NCBI RefSeq assembly: GCF_048569485.1
Contig: NC_134359.1
Span: 33,043,279 to 33,107,278 of the forward strand
Source of the DNA: Anomaloglossus baeobatrachus
Taxonomy: Eukaryota > Chordata > Amphibia > Anura > Aromobatidae
Direction of reading: 5' to 3'
Length of the DNA: 64,000 nt
Shown here in pieces: positions 21,526-31,840 of this stretch (position 1 is the stretch's first letter; the number at the start of each line of letters is the position of its first letter). The notes under the pieces were generated by a model. The model saw only the letters and a list, made by a program, of their open reading frames with translations. It was not told where the DNA came from and did no database searches. Position numbers and translations under genes: made by a program.

Positions 21526-22811
21526 GGCAAACCCTGGGATATGAAGATGAATTATGACTTCCAGTCATAATCGCTCTCATCACTCCATGGCAGTGCCCCC
21601 TCCCTTCTTGTTCTCAGAGGTCCAGCATCTGTGAAGGTGTCACATCCCAGCCATCTCCTGTGATATGGAGATTAGGTGATGTGGGAACAATGGACACAGG
21701 ATGACTCCCTGCCGTGACCCTGTAGTAGGGGCTGCTATCTAATTAGCAAGGCTATGGAAGTATCCAGACAGAACGACTCCAGTAAAAAATGGTTCATATC
21801 TCGCAAGCCATATTTCCGATAAATATGGCAACCATAAAAATGGTGTCTCCGCATGCGGACGATGCTGGCACACCCTTTTTATGGGAGCAGGACCTGGGGA
21901 AATACCCCAGGCGTGATATCAGCCAATGTGGAACTAGTAGACAAGTCACGAGTCCTCTCGTTCTGTAGCTAAATTCATAGCTGTCACAATGAGAGCGTTG
22001 GCATCCGCCTACGATGCTCCCAGGCAAAGTTATGGCCCATATTCCATGTTGTGGATTGTCCATAACTCCAGCCAGGGGTGGAGCAGTGTTCCCTGTGAGG
22101 TCACGAAGGTAGGAGGGGACCTGGATTTGCCCAGGTTGATAACCCTACTTCGGCCATTTTCCAGCGTTCTTTCGCTGGGGGTCACGTGTAGGAAACATCT
22201 GTGGGAAGGATCCTAGAAACCTGGCCTACAGCGCCCCCCTGTGGCCAGACGCACAAGGTAACTGCTGGAACTGTGTATGCCTGTTTGTAAACCATGCTTT
22301 GATTGTAACTGTACTCTGACATATGTATATTCTGTAGATTCCCTATTGTATATATTGTAGTTCTAGTGTGCTTTAGGCTGATTAAATTATATAATTAATC
22401 TTGGGCTGTTCTGTTATCTCGATCTTGAATCCCACGTCTGTGTGTTCGGCTAATAGTTACCGTGAAGCGGTTGGTGGCAGCGAGTTGTGCCAAGGATTAT
22501 TGTGGGGAGGCCAGTGAGATTCGGGGAGGTTTTATATATTCCGCCCGCGGAGGTCGGGGGAATATATACCCTACTCTCACTGGGGACCCTTCAATAATCG
22601 GCATAAGTAGTATAGCGGCCTCCTTGCTTATTGTCGGGCAATTCCATAATTGGCCTGACTATAAGAGGGGCGCTAGAGAGCGCGTCACGTGCTCTGTCTG
22701 TCGGTCGGGAGGTATAAAGGAGGGGTGACCCCCACTTGTTACCCCCCGATTGTGACGTACTGGTAGCCAGCGCGGGGGATTTCTGAGTGACCCCCCCGGT
22801 GGTTTGTGACA
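21521..22811 (+). repeat. 3' LTR of the Gmr1-like element
   Basis: 1291 bp and nearly identical to the 5' LTR: two base differences, both of CpG-transition type, and one base fewer in a C run. Provides the TGA stop of the gag-pol frame. Confidence 0.92.
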
Positions 22812-22816
22812 GTACT

Positions 22817-24390
22817 CATTGCGTATTTGGTGCAGATTTTCACTGCATATTTTCCACGTGTAAAATCTGCAAAATGGATGAGACCCAGCGGCTTAGTTCT
22901 TTTCTTGGTGTGGAAATTGGCTTCTGTGATTCTGTTACAGTCTTCTTGCTCTCACGTGAATAAGTCCCCTTTCACACATCAGTTTTTTGCCATCAGTCAC
23001 AATCCGTTTTATCGACGCTGATTGTGGCTAAACTGATCCGACGGATCCATTTTTCGACGGATCCAACTAGCTGGGGGCAAAATAATAAATTGGAGCATGC
23101 TCAGTTAAAAAAAAAACAACCTGAAGTTGTCGCCGGATTCCGTCATTTGACAGACAACTATGGATCCTGCGCCCATACGCTTCCATTCTACCAAACGAGG
23201 GATGACTGTCCGTTTTTTTGACGTACACAAAAAACGTTACTATGTTTCACATTTCCACTGTGCAGAGCATCTTGCACATTTGGAGATGCTCTGTTGTGTT
23301 TTCCTGGGCTTCTGGCTGACAGGTTGATTGACAGCGCTGGCTTCCATGGAGGTTCTGGGAGGTGCTAATTACTCAGGTGTTCCATCTTCCTGGTAATTGC
23401 TCTGCTTCTTTACTGAGCAATGCTCTCCCAGAACCTCGTCAGTTGTACATTTTGGTTCTGTAGTTGTGCTGTTGGTCTGTGTTCTGATCTTTGTTTCTTG
23501 ACCCCAGACCGTTGTTTGATTCCTCTCTGCCCGCTCCCTGTTCCTGTTGTGACCTCCTGGCTTTTGACCTCGGACCGTTACCTGACCACATCTCATTTTT
23601 CTCCCTGAATCTATTACATGCCTTCCTGGAATTCTGACGCTCGGATTGTGACCTGACTACGCTTCTGTGTAACTCCCTGTATCCATACGTGTCCTTCTGT
23701 TACCAGACCCCGACTTGCCTGACTACTCATCCGTTTGTACTATCCGTAAGCAGTGGCTGAATTACACCATGTTAGTTCTCCAACATGCAATTGGTTGGAA
23801 AACATACACAAAAAATAATTATTTATATATATAAAAAAAAACCAACAAATATTATTTTTTTCCTTCGAATATCAGATTCATAACTTTAGTGATGAGACCT
23901 GCACAAATGTTCATCATTATGCAGTCGTCACTTCACACCCTGCCCCCGCCATGATATCTCCCAGCTGCTGAATGTACAGTGATTGAAATAAAGTGATGAT
24001 TAATGTCTCTTGGCTGTGAGCAGTGCGGCGCGCTAATTGTATGATGCTGATTTAATGAGGCTCACTTGTTACAAAGCATCTGTTCTCTAAATCTGGGGTA
24101 AAAAATAGATAAAGTTGCATGATGAACTAATGATCTACACCTTATGTGGAAGCGATTGTGACTGGACAAATGAATTTGGCCTAATTGGTAAAATCATGAG
24201 TGTCATATTGGGCACAGAAGATGAAGGTCCCTTTCATGCATGGTGGCTGAAAATTGTGCAATTACAGATGCTGAGACAATGCTAACATTGGGAGGTGAGG
24301 TGAGGGGGGCGTATATACCATATGTGCAACCATTGCATATCAATAGGGACCCACAGCTTCCTTCAATGTGCTTGTGTAAATATATTTATA
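22817..24390. other. No supported gene; MITE-like patch, then single-copy-like DNA
   Basis: 22960-23250 (CCCCTTTCACACATCAG to ACTATGTTTCACATTTCC) looks like a MITE with decayed ends. 23250-23770 has repeated GACCTC/GACCGTTACCTGAC wording suggestive of an old LTR-type repeat, with no ends found. 23935-24200 is unique-looking with several TAAT-type words. Confidence 0.4.
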
Positions 24391-24393
24391 ATA

Positions 24394-25189
24394 CAATTGA
24401 AACCAGAAGTTTCCATCCACTCTAAAAAGACACATCTGCATGTTTTTCCCTTTACTCTCTATACAGACACATCTGCAGGTTTTTCCCTCTGCTTTCTATA
24501 CAAACACATCTGCAGGTTTTTCCCCTCCGCTCTATATACACCGACACATCTGCAGGTTTTTCCCCTCCGCTCTCTAAAAGGACACATATGCAGGTTTTTC
24601 CTTCCACTATCTATAAAGACACATCTGCAGGTTTTCCCCTCTGCTCTCTATACAGACACATCTGCAGGTTTTTCCCTCCGCTCTCTATACAGACACATCT
24701 GCAGGTTTTTCCCCTCCGCTCTCTATACAGACACATCTGCAGGTTTTTCCCTCCGCTCTCTATACAGACACATCTGCAGGTTTTTCCCTCTGCTCTCTAT
24801 AGAGACACATTTGCAGGTTTTTCCCTCTGCTCTCTATAGAGACACATCTGCATGTTTTTCTCATTATCTGAGATGAAATCAGAATAAGCCTTTCCCGTTT
24901 TAGGTCAATTAGGAACCAAAATTATTTATAGTTGCCAAATGCCAGGATAATGAGAGAGAGAATGTTTGAAGGCATTTGTATTACTTTCTGCAAAGTGAAA
25001 AGTTTCCATACACTAAGTGTACTATGCCTTTAAACAATATGGGACAGCCCATATGATGATGTCATGTCTTTGGAAGCTTCTGATAGGTTTATTGGCCACA
25101 TCTGAGTTAATTAGAGACACACCTGTGCATGTATTTTAATGCACTCCTGAAACACACCGCTTCTTTGTGTAGCTTCATGGGAAAGTCAC
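24394..25189 (+). mobile_element. Tc1-like transposon, 5' end only
   Basis: Starts TA|CAATTGAAACCAGAAG at 24392. The inner copy of the same repeat (AAAAGTTTCCATACACTAAG) lies near 25000, giving the inner/outer direct-repeat layout of the Sleeping Beauty-type Tc1 group. Beyond it are TTTGGAAGCTTCTGATAGG and GTTAATTAGAGACACACCTG, typical of these elements. ATGGGAAAGTC at 25176-25186 reads M-G-K-S, the usual start of this transposase; homology ends there, so almost all of the gene is missing. Confidence 0.8.
24428..24858. repeat. Minisatellite, 37-bp unit, about 11 copies, inside the Tc1 terminal repeat
   Basis: Unit TCTCTATACAGACACATCTG plus CAGGTTTTTCCCTCCGC. The first and last units read CATCTGCATGTTTTTC, as in ordinary Tc1 ends, while inner units read GCAGG. 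Frames of up to 184 codons across it are artefacts. Confidence 0.9.
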
Positions 25190-25914
25190 ATCCATACTAA
25201 TTAAAATCAATGGTGATCTTCACACCTCCGTGTCTTTACATGGACCATGTGTTTGTGTGGTCCACATGAAGACTTGTCTGTTTTTACTGACAGCACGGAT
25301 GAAACACGTGCAGCACACTGATGGCATCCATGTGATACGTACCAGAAAAAATGCATGACGAGTGGATGCGTAAATCAGACAGGACTCGCCAATAGGCTGG
25401 AGTCACATGAGCTTTTAAAAAAGGGTCCGATTTTCATCCAGGAAAGTAGGATGAGTGAAATCACTTTTGTATTCCATATGCCATGCGAGTGCACATTTTA
25501 TTTATTTTTTTCCCCTTCTGGCATCCGTGTGACATCCCTATGCAATTTGTTTTTTTTTGTTTTTTTTTTCTCTCACCAACTTTTAGACTGCGTGCCTACG
25601 ATTGGTGTTAGCATTGATTTTTACGCAGGTGTTTTCGCAGTTTCCAAAATGCTGCATTGTACAGTGCAAGCACAGTGGATGGGATTTATAGAAATCTCCT
25701 GCCCTCTGTGCTTCTTTTAGACACTCTGTAGACTGCCATGCGGCGCGGCTTTGTCAATTTATTCCTGCGGAGATGGGTGTTCTCAGCGACGAAATTACGC
25801 TGTGTCCGTAATCCTGATCGTATGTACGGATGCTGCGTCCAGAACACGAGGAAGCCTGATCATGCCTTCTCCTACAATCCTTTACAGGACCATTCATTGT
25901 GTTCTACTGTTCTA
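25190..25914. other. No gene seen; MITE-like sequence
   Basis: 25420-25560 reappears inverted near 27450-27560 (GATTTTCATCCA and CATATGCCATGCGAGTG-like words), so part of this stretch belongs to a short DNA-transposon family. Ends not placed. Confidence 0.4.
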
Positions 25915-25939
25915 TGCTACAGAATGGTGATGTATTCGT

Positions 25940-26257
25940 AAACCATTAGATGGCATATGGATGGTCTGTGTGCCGTCCATTTTTTTTTTTTTTTTTCACG
26001 GACACATCGATGAGTCTCGTCCGAGTTACACATCCACTCCCAGCATGCTGCGACTTTTCTCATCCCGAATCTGAATGAAAAAAAAAATAACCGATCTGCC
26101 TCATTTACGAACATTGGTCCAAGTGCAAAGTGAGATTTTCTCTTATTGCACTCGTCCTATTCATACACTCATGTGACCGAGGCCATACAAGTCTATGGGT
26201 GCAAGAAAAAGAATGGACGGCACACGGACCATCTGTATGTCTTCCGTTTTTTTTACG
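25940..26257. mobile_element. MITE-like sequence split by an LTR-like insertion
   Basis: GGTCTGTGTGCCGTCCATTTT near 25966 is mirrored by AATGGACGGCACACGGACC near 26212, making a fold-back MITE. The LTR-like element at 26262 interrupts it; its likely continuation is 27368-27570. Confidence 0.45.
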
Positions 26258-26261
26258 GATA

Positions 26262-27363
26262 TGTGGCGCCCCTGAGGGTCCAGTCTCCACAGAGGGTACT
26301 GCACCTCAGCCAGAGGTGTGGGACCCCATCCCTGGTAAGGAGCACACAGATCATAGTACACACACACACTCTTAGTATAGCTACACCACTTCAGGCCATG
26401 GTTAGGGTGAGATTGTTCCTTAGGGAGAGCACCGTTCCGGAGCCAGTCTGGAGGTAGAGTTAGTTAATGGGTGGAACAGACACTCCGAACGGAGTGGAGA
26501 CGGAAGAGGACGCGGAGGAGAGGGGGACTGGAGCTGGAGGAGCTCGACCAAGGACCAGGAGGAGGACAGGAAAAAAGGAGGGGTCCTAGAGCCACGGGCA
26601 GTGAGAGGTCCACGGGCTCGCATCCACATCTGACACACAGGTGTAAAGGGACTAGGCAAGAAAGGGGACTGACCCCTAGACTAGTGGAAATTAGGCTCAG
26701 CTAGCAAAACCGAAGATTGAGGTAACTTCACGTGCCAAAGCCATCACCACACTCGAATCCGCTGAAAAGGTGACCACAGAGGGCCAAGGGAACTGGGCAG
26801 AAGAACCTCCCAAGCAAGGCCCGTGGACACCGGCTCGGGGCACTGTGTGTGAGGGAGCAGTGCAGGAGGGCGAAGCCAGCGCAGGAAGATGGCCAGGAAA
26901 GGGATACTGGAAGGGACACCAGTCTTGTGCCCATCACCACAGGACTCAGCACTCCAAGGGCGGTGTTTGACCGGCCGGCCGTGATAACCTGCAACTGCCA
27001 ACTGTAAGTAATAGAACTAAAGACTGCATCCCACTGTGTCCTAGACTTAATACTGCACCGCCATCCCTGCATTGTTCCAACACTCCATCGGCTAACAACT
27101 GCCTACGGTTGCCCTGAGGTCCCAGCTCCAGCTGTACCATCTAAGCTGCGTCACCATCTGCCCCAGTGGTGCCGTCTAAGCAGCGTCGTCCAAACCTGGC
27201 CGAAGACCACAAGTGGCGTCACGATTCATCATTTCCCCAAGTCGTCATATTTTAAATTACACCGCCAGGCTCATGGAGCCGGGCCCTGCCGCTGTGACAA
27301 CATCCTCCTCCCTAAGAGAACCGGCCCGGTTCCGAGTGCCCCACGGCCCTGGTGGGCGTGTCA
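26262..27363 (+). mobile_element. LTR-like element, TGTGGCGCCC family
   Basis: Begins TGTGGCGCCCCTGAGGG and ends GGGCGTGTCA. GATA is duplicated at 26258-26261 and 27364-27367. Contains GTGGCGTCACGA near 27212, a motif shared by other copies. TG...CA ends, 1.1-kb length and a 4-bp duplication fit a solo LTR; no internal coding region is seen. An old fossil judged by divergence from its relatives. Confidence 0.65.
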
Positions 27364-27599
27364 GATACATCACCATGCTGTAAGATTGAACACAATAAAT
27401 GGTCCTTTAAATGATTGAATAATAGCTGCTGAGAATAAAAAAAACGTATGTCATACGGATGGTAGGCGAGAAAACAAATTGCACACTCACATGACATATG
27501 GAATAACAAATGGATTTCATTCATCCAGATTTTTTGGATGAAAATCAGACTGATTTTCTTTTTAACTACTCCAACCTTAAGGCTGTTGGAGAGGTGATC

Positions 27600-28300
27600 G
27601 GTGGCACTCATGGCTCCTCATCCAGGGCCTGACCCATTCCACCATGAAGAAAGCGTGTAATTGGGATGTGTACAGACTTGCCGGCCGGTGAGACTGTGCG
27701 TGGATGAGGTCTGGGGCTTTTTAGCTTTTGCCCGCTTTTCTGAAAGAGATGAAAATCGCCCCATATAATGGGGAAGTGCTCCGCAGTTATGCGCCTCCTT
27801 CAATACCTTTTTGTTGCCGTCCTTTTGTGGTCTGATTTCTGGTAATAAAATCCCCTTTCTTTTGTGCTGCCGGGGATGATGGACACGCCTTGTTATTCTA
27901 GACGGTTTCTTACCTTTAGCGTATAAGTCAGTTACTGGGGGTCTAGAAATTCCATCATTGTACCCCGGGAATGCCCAAATCATAGATTTCCCTCCCATTT
28001 TATAAAAATAAGTAGAATAGAATAAGTAAAAAAGCTGCTGTCCTTGGAGGCCGGTGCATGGACATCCTTGTAGCTGGAAGCATTGAGATGGTGTCTTGGG
28101 CTCATTCACACGTCATCATATCTGTGAAAAATCAGTCCACACTTACTGCAATGCCGGAACTTACCACGAATCTTCCGACCCAAACTCAGCCTCATGAGCC
28201 CGTATAAAGCTGGTGCGTGGGTCAGGATACCCGCAGCCGGTCGATGTATTGCAGTCCATACATGATTTCATCGATATCTGAATGATCCCTTACAAAGGAT
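27600..28300. other. No supported gene
   Basis: A 163-codon minus-strand frame (27618-28109) lies here outside obvious repeats. It has no domain, signal or splice context I recognise and is probably chance. Confidence 0.4.
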
Positions 28301-28309
28301 AAAGATGGC

Positions 28310-28915
28310 TGTACACTTTTTAGATGCCTGTCAGGCAAACAAACTTTGCCCTCAATACATATGCACACTCGTCTTGGCTGAGCGTTCATGTATTATGAAT
28401 GAGGAGTGAATAAAGTATCCCATTCCCATTGGTGGTTTGGTTCAACCTGCTAGTTTTTGGTGGGATTGGCCAACCATCTAATGTTTTTGGAGGCCTCTCG
28501 ACTCTCGCCACACGCGTGCTGTGCAGGAAGAGAAGTATACAACATGTTGGAATATTGTAGGTCGATCCTTTTATCTAGCAGGGAGGTGAGAAAATGCAAG
28601 ATCTCTGCTGAGCAGACTGCACCTGTGTATGGGGGGAGGTGGCAGAGAAAGGAGGAGAGGCGGGAAAGATGGCTGCTGGCCAAACAGTTTATCAGCAGAC
28701 AGCTATGCAATGTGTATTGAGTTCTTTACAGTGTAAAGATGGCCATGCACTTTTTGTTTTTTTTGGACGAGGGGGGGAGGGGGGGCGGGGCGCCGCCTAT
28801 GAGACAAACACACTTTTGTCTTAATACACATGCACGCTCATCTTAGCTGAGCGTGCATGTGTTCTGAGTGGGGAAAGAGAAGTTAAACTGGCCATACACA
28901 TTATATAACAGTCGC
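28310..28915. repeat. Diverged local repeat pair
   Basis: 28310-28420 (AAAGATGGCTGTACAC to GAGCGTTCATGTATTATGAATG) is echoed at 28730-28870 (AAAGATGGCCATGCAC to GAGCGTGCATGTGTTCTGAGTG). Both include CATGCACGCTCATCTTAG-like words that fold. Family unknown. Confidence 0.5.
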
Positions 28916-28958
28916 TTTTTTTCGACACCCCCATTCTACAGGAACTCTCAGTTCTCAA

Positions 28959-30160
28959 TGTGGCGCCCTGGACAAGCCAGGGGCCACAGAACACAACACC
29001 AACACACCCCACACTCCCAGCAGGCACACCAAAGCCAGAACACAAAACCCTTGTTGCCTTCCTCCAGGGGCTGATGTCCACACCAGGGGGTGGGCCAGGC
29101 AGTTGGTCCCGCCCACCGAGGAGTTCACAGTCCTGGAGGCGGGAAAAACAGTCAGTCTAGTTGGAGAGGTGAAAGTGAGCGCAAGTGAAGTAGCAGTCGA
29201 GCAGTCTGAAGTGAAGTCCGGGTGTGTGGATCAGATCAGCAAGGTTGGCAGACGGTGGTGACCGTCTGCAGGAGTGGCCGATTGGAGTCTACCGTAAGGA
29301 CCGTGGACAGGCGGTGGCCCGGCGGTACCGGACCGGTTCACAAAGAGAAGCCAGCACCATCTGGCAGGGGCTTTTCGGACCCCGGCAAGGCTAGGAGTCG
29401 ACGTGAATTTGCCAAATCCGTTAGTGAAGGGGACCTCCTGGGTTTCCAAACAGTCAAGTCCCGACAGAAGGCAACCGTCCAACTGAGTGAGAGAGACACC
29501 GCCACCGCCAAGGCAACCGTTTCTCAGGGCCAGCGCCTGCGGGCAAAAGGGGCTCCTCCGGCCCATATCCAAGCCGGGGAGCGGGTTACCGGTGGGAACC
29601 CATTGGAACCGTACAGACATCTTAGGTGCAGGGAAAGGCAGTCACCACCAACCTGCCGGGAGCAACAACACCGCAGCCGTCTGTGGGACCCGTCCATCCA
29701 GCCGTGTGTTTTACCGAGACTATGTCTTCATCATTGGGCTGAGTGAGTACCACCGTGCCGTGCGGCACAGCGCTGCCCCTGCGACCCTGCACGTCGCCAG
29801 GCCCCGTAGCCCGCCTGCCATCAATCCCTACCCCATCACCGGGCCCCGGGACAACCAACCCCCTACCCACGGAGGGGAGAACTAACAACCAAGCTGCTCC
29901 CTGTCAGCGCTCCCGGGATCCCCGTCCAGAGCAGCGGTGGTGTCACCAAAATCACCACAACCGTGGGTGGCGTCACGGACAATAAATCCCCACAATCAAA
30001 TCCCCTTTTCACTCATGGGCAAGGAGCGCCGCTCGAGTCCCCGGGATCCGGCCCACCGCTCGAGCCACCATCGAGCAGCAGCGGCAGCCGCAGAGCAGCA
30101 GCACCAGCGGCCGGACCCGAGCAGTGGGAGAGCGCAGCGTCCCCTCCTCCGCCTGCGACA
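28959..30160 (+). mobile_element. LTR-like element, TGTGGCGCCC family
   Basis: Begins TGTGGCGCCCTGGACAAGCC, whose first about 31 bases form a hairpin, and ends GCCTGCGACA. TCAA is duplicated at 28955-28958 and 30161-30164. GGGTGGCGTCACGGACAATAAA near 29963 is the shared internal motif and includes a poly(A)-signal-like AATAAA. 1.2 kb, GC-rich; the open frames of up to 174 codons look like composition effects. Fits an old solo LTR. Confidence 0.65.
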
Positions 30161-30164
30161 TCAA

Positions 30165-30710
30165 CCAAGAGCTCCAATTATCCAGTAAGGGACTGTCGGC
30201 AAGATCTGTCCTGAAAGATACATGTTCAGGCGTTGTCTGAGCCGTCTCTTTCCTAGACATCTGTTAGAGAATGAAGACGTCCTCCATACCCATCAGATGG
30301 TAGTTTGAGGATTTGGCCAACTTTACCCATTTTTAGACATGTGCTCCTCACCTCTGGTGGCGGCATATCTTCCCTGAATACAGAGGGATCAGGCATATTA
30401 AAATACAGCAGCCCAATCCTTCTTTCCCTCTTCCATTGATGGGTAAAGTCAGCTGATGTGTGTAGTCCCATTTTATGCCTTCTGTGATGTTGCGGAGGCT
30501 GGATGACCTCTGTGTGCTGCTGTAAAGGCTGTCAGGTGCCACATACACAGACCTATCCCTTAGAAACTATGCTATTACAATGTATACTGTACACATAGTA
30601 TACGCTACCGTAGGTGTGGTATTTAGAGTTCTTGCTATAGTGATTTAATAAGTCAAAAATGTAAAACAAAAAAAAAAACCCATAAAACTACTGCTTTTTA
30701 ATAAAACACC
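30165..30710. other. No gene seen
   Basis: Single-copy-like sequence with no recognised element or coding frame. Confidence 0.4.
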
Positions 30711-30910
30711 TACAGTGGCATGCAAAAGTTTGAGCACCCCTGGTCAAAATTACTGTTATTGTGAAAAGTTAAACAAGTTGAATATGAAATGGTATAGTTA
30801 CAGATGACACATTTCCTTTGTATTTTAGGAAAAAAATATTATTCTTTTACATTTTAAAATGAACAAAAGAGGAAAATGGGCCGATGGAAAAGTTTGGGCA
30901 CACAGCATGG

Positions 30911-31839
30911 TTAGTACCTAGTAACACCCCCTTTGTCAAGTATTACAGCTTGTAAACGCTTTTTGTAGCCAAAAGCCTTTCAAGCCTTCTTCTTTTGAGG
31001 TATTTTCATCCATTCTTTCTTGGCGAAGTCTTCCAGTTCTGTGAGATTCCTGGCTTGTCTTGCATGCACTGCTTTTTTCAGGTCTAGCCACAGTGAGAGG
31101 GCCATTGTAAAACCTTCAGCTTGCGCCTTTTGAGGTTGACTATTAGGGATTTTGACATATGTTTAGGATCATTATCCATTTGTAGAAGCCATCTTCTCCT
31201 TCAACCTGTGACATGTTCCTCTTGCTATTGGCTGCAACACAATCTCAAAGCATGATTGATCCACTCCCATGCTTAATGGTTGGTGAGAGGTTCTTTTCCT
31301 GGAATTCTCTACCCTTTTTTTCTCCACACATACCTTTGATCATTGTGGCCAGAGTTCTATTTCAACCTCATTGGTCCACAGGACTTGTTTCCAAAATGCA
31401 TCAGGCTTGTTTAGATGTGCTTTTGCAGACTTCTGATGCTGAATTATAAGGTGAGGATGCAGGAGCGATTTTTCTGCTGATGACTCCTTCCTTGAAGGCC
31501 GTTTTTGTGCAGGTGTACAGTAAAACAATGTACCACAACTCCGGAGTCTGCTAAATCCTCCTGAAGGTCTTTTGCAGTCAGGTAGGGGCTCTGATTTGCC
31601 TCTCTCTAGCAATCCTACGAGCAGCTCTCACAGACATTTTGCTTGGTCTTCCAGACCTTATCTTGACCTCCGCTGTTCCTGGTAACTGCAATATCTTAAA
31701 TAGATTTCGAACTGAGGAAAGGGCAACTTGAAAACGCTTTGCTATCTTCTTATAGCCTTCTCCTGCTTTGTGGGTCTCCACTATTTTCAGAGTGCTAGGC
31801 AGTTGCTCAGAAGAACCTATGGCTGCCGTTTTTGGCATA
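30911..31839 (-). pseudogene. Tc1-type transposase, decayed
   Basis: Cut-and-paste transposase of the Tc1/mariner DDE family, acting on the ends of its own element. The minus strand begins M-P-K-T-A-A and gives an HTH-type DNA-binding region (THKAGEGYKKIAKRF, then IRSGRPSKMSVRAARRI, an AT-hook-like GRP segment). A second frame holds HLNKPDAFWKQVLWTNEVEIEL, which corresponds to the family's VLWTDE; the first catalytic Asp is here Asn. Farther on, ...KEWMKIPQKKK and DKGGVTRY match the usual C-terminus. Frames change at least once near 31600 and again beyond 31340, with several stops, so no active enzyme is made. The nested MITE lies just upstream of the start codon. Confidence 0.85.
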
Positions 31840-31840
31840 A

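Larger units (their letters stand above)
14914..22816 (+). mobile_element. Gmr1-like LTR retrotransposon with target duplication
   Basis: Two LTRs beginning TGTGAGGCAAACC and ending TTTGTGACA enclose a leader, one long gag-pol frame and a polypurine tract. GTACT is duplicated at 14914-14918 and 22812-22816. The pol order is protease, integrase, reverse transcriptase, RNase H: Ty3/gypsy-type enzymes in Ty1/copia-type order, as known for Gmr1 of cod and related deuterostome elements. The LTRs differ at about two bases plus one homopolymer length, so the copy is young (under a million years if one assumes about 1e-9 changes per site per year). It looks whole. Confidence 0.92.

Noticed and set aside
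16340-21544. Many 60-160-codon frames overlapping gag-pol on both strands
   Set aside because: Shadows of the GC-rich gag-pol frame, with no independent features.
24322-24876. 184-codon frame rich in HICRFFP-like repeats
   Set aside because: Readings of the 37-bp minisatellite in a Tc1 end.
27618-28109. 163-codon minus-strand frame outside clear repeats
   Set aside because: No recognisable domain, signal peptide, splice context or family; kept only as unassigned sequence.
29222-30214. GC-rich frames of 80-174 codons
   Set aside because: Lie inside an LTR-like repeat with high GC and few stops; no domain recognised.
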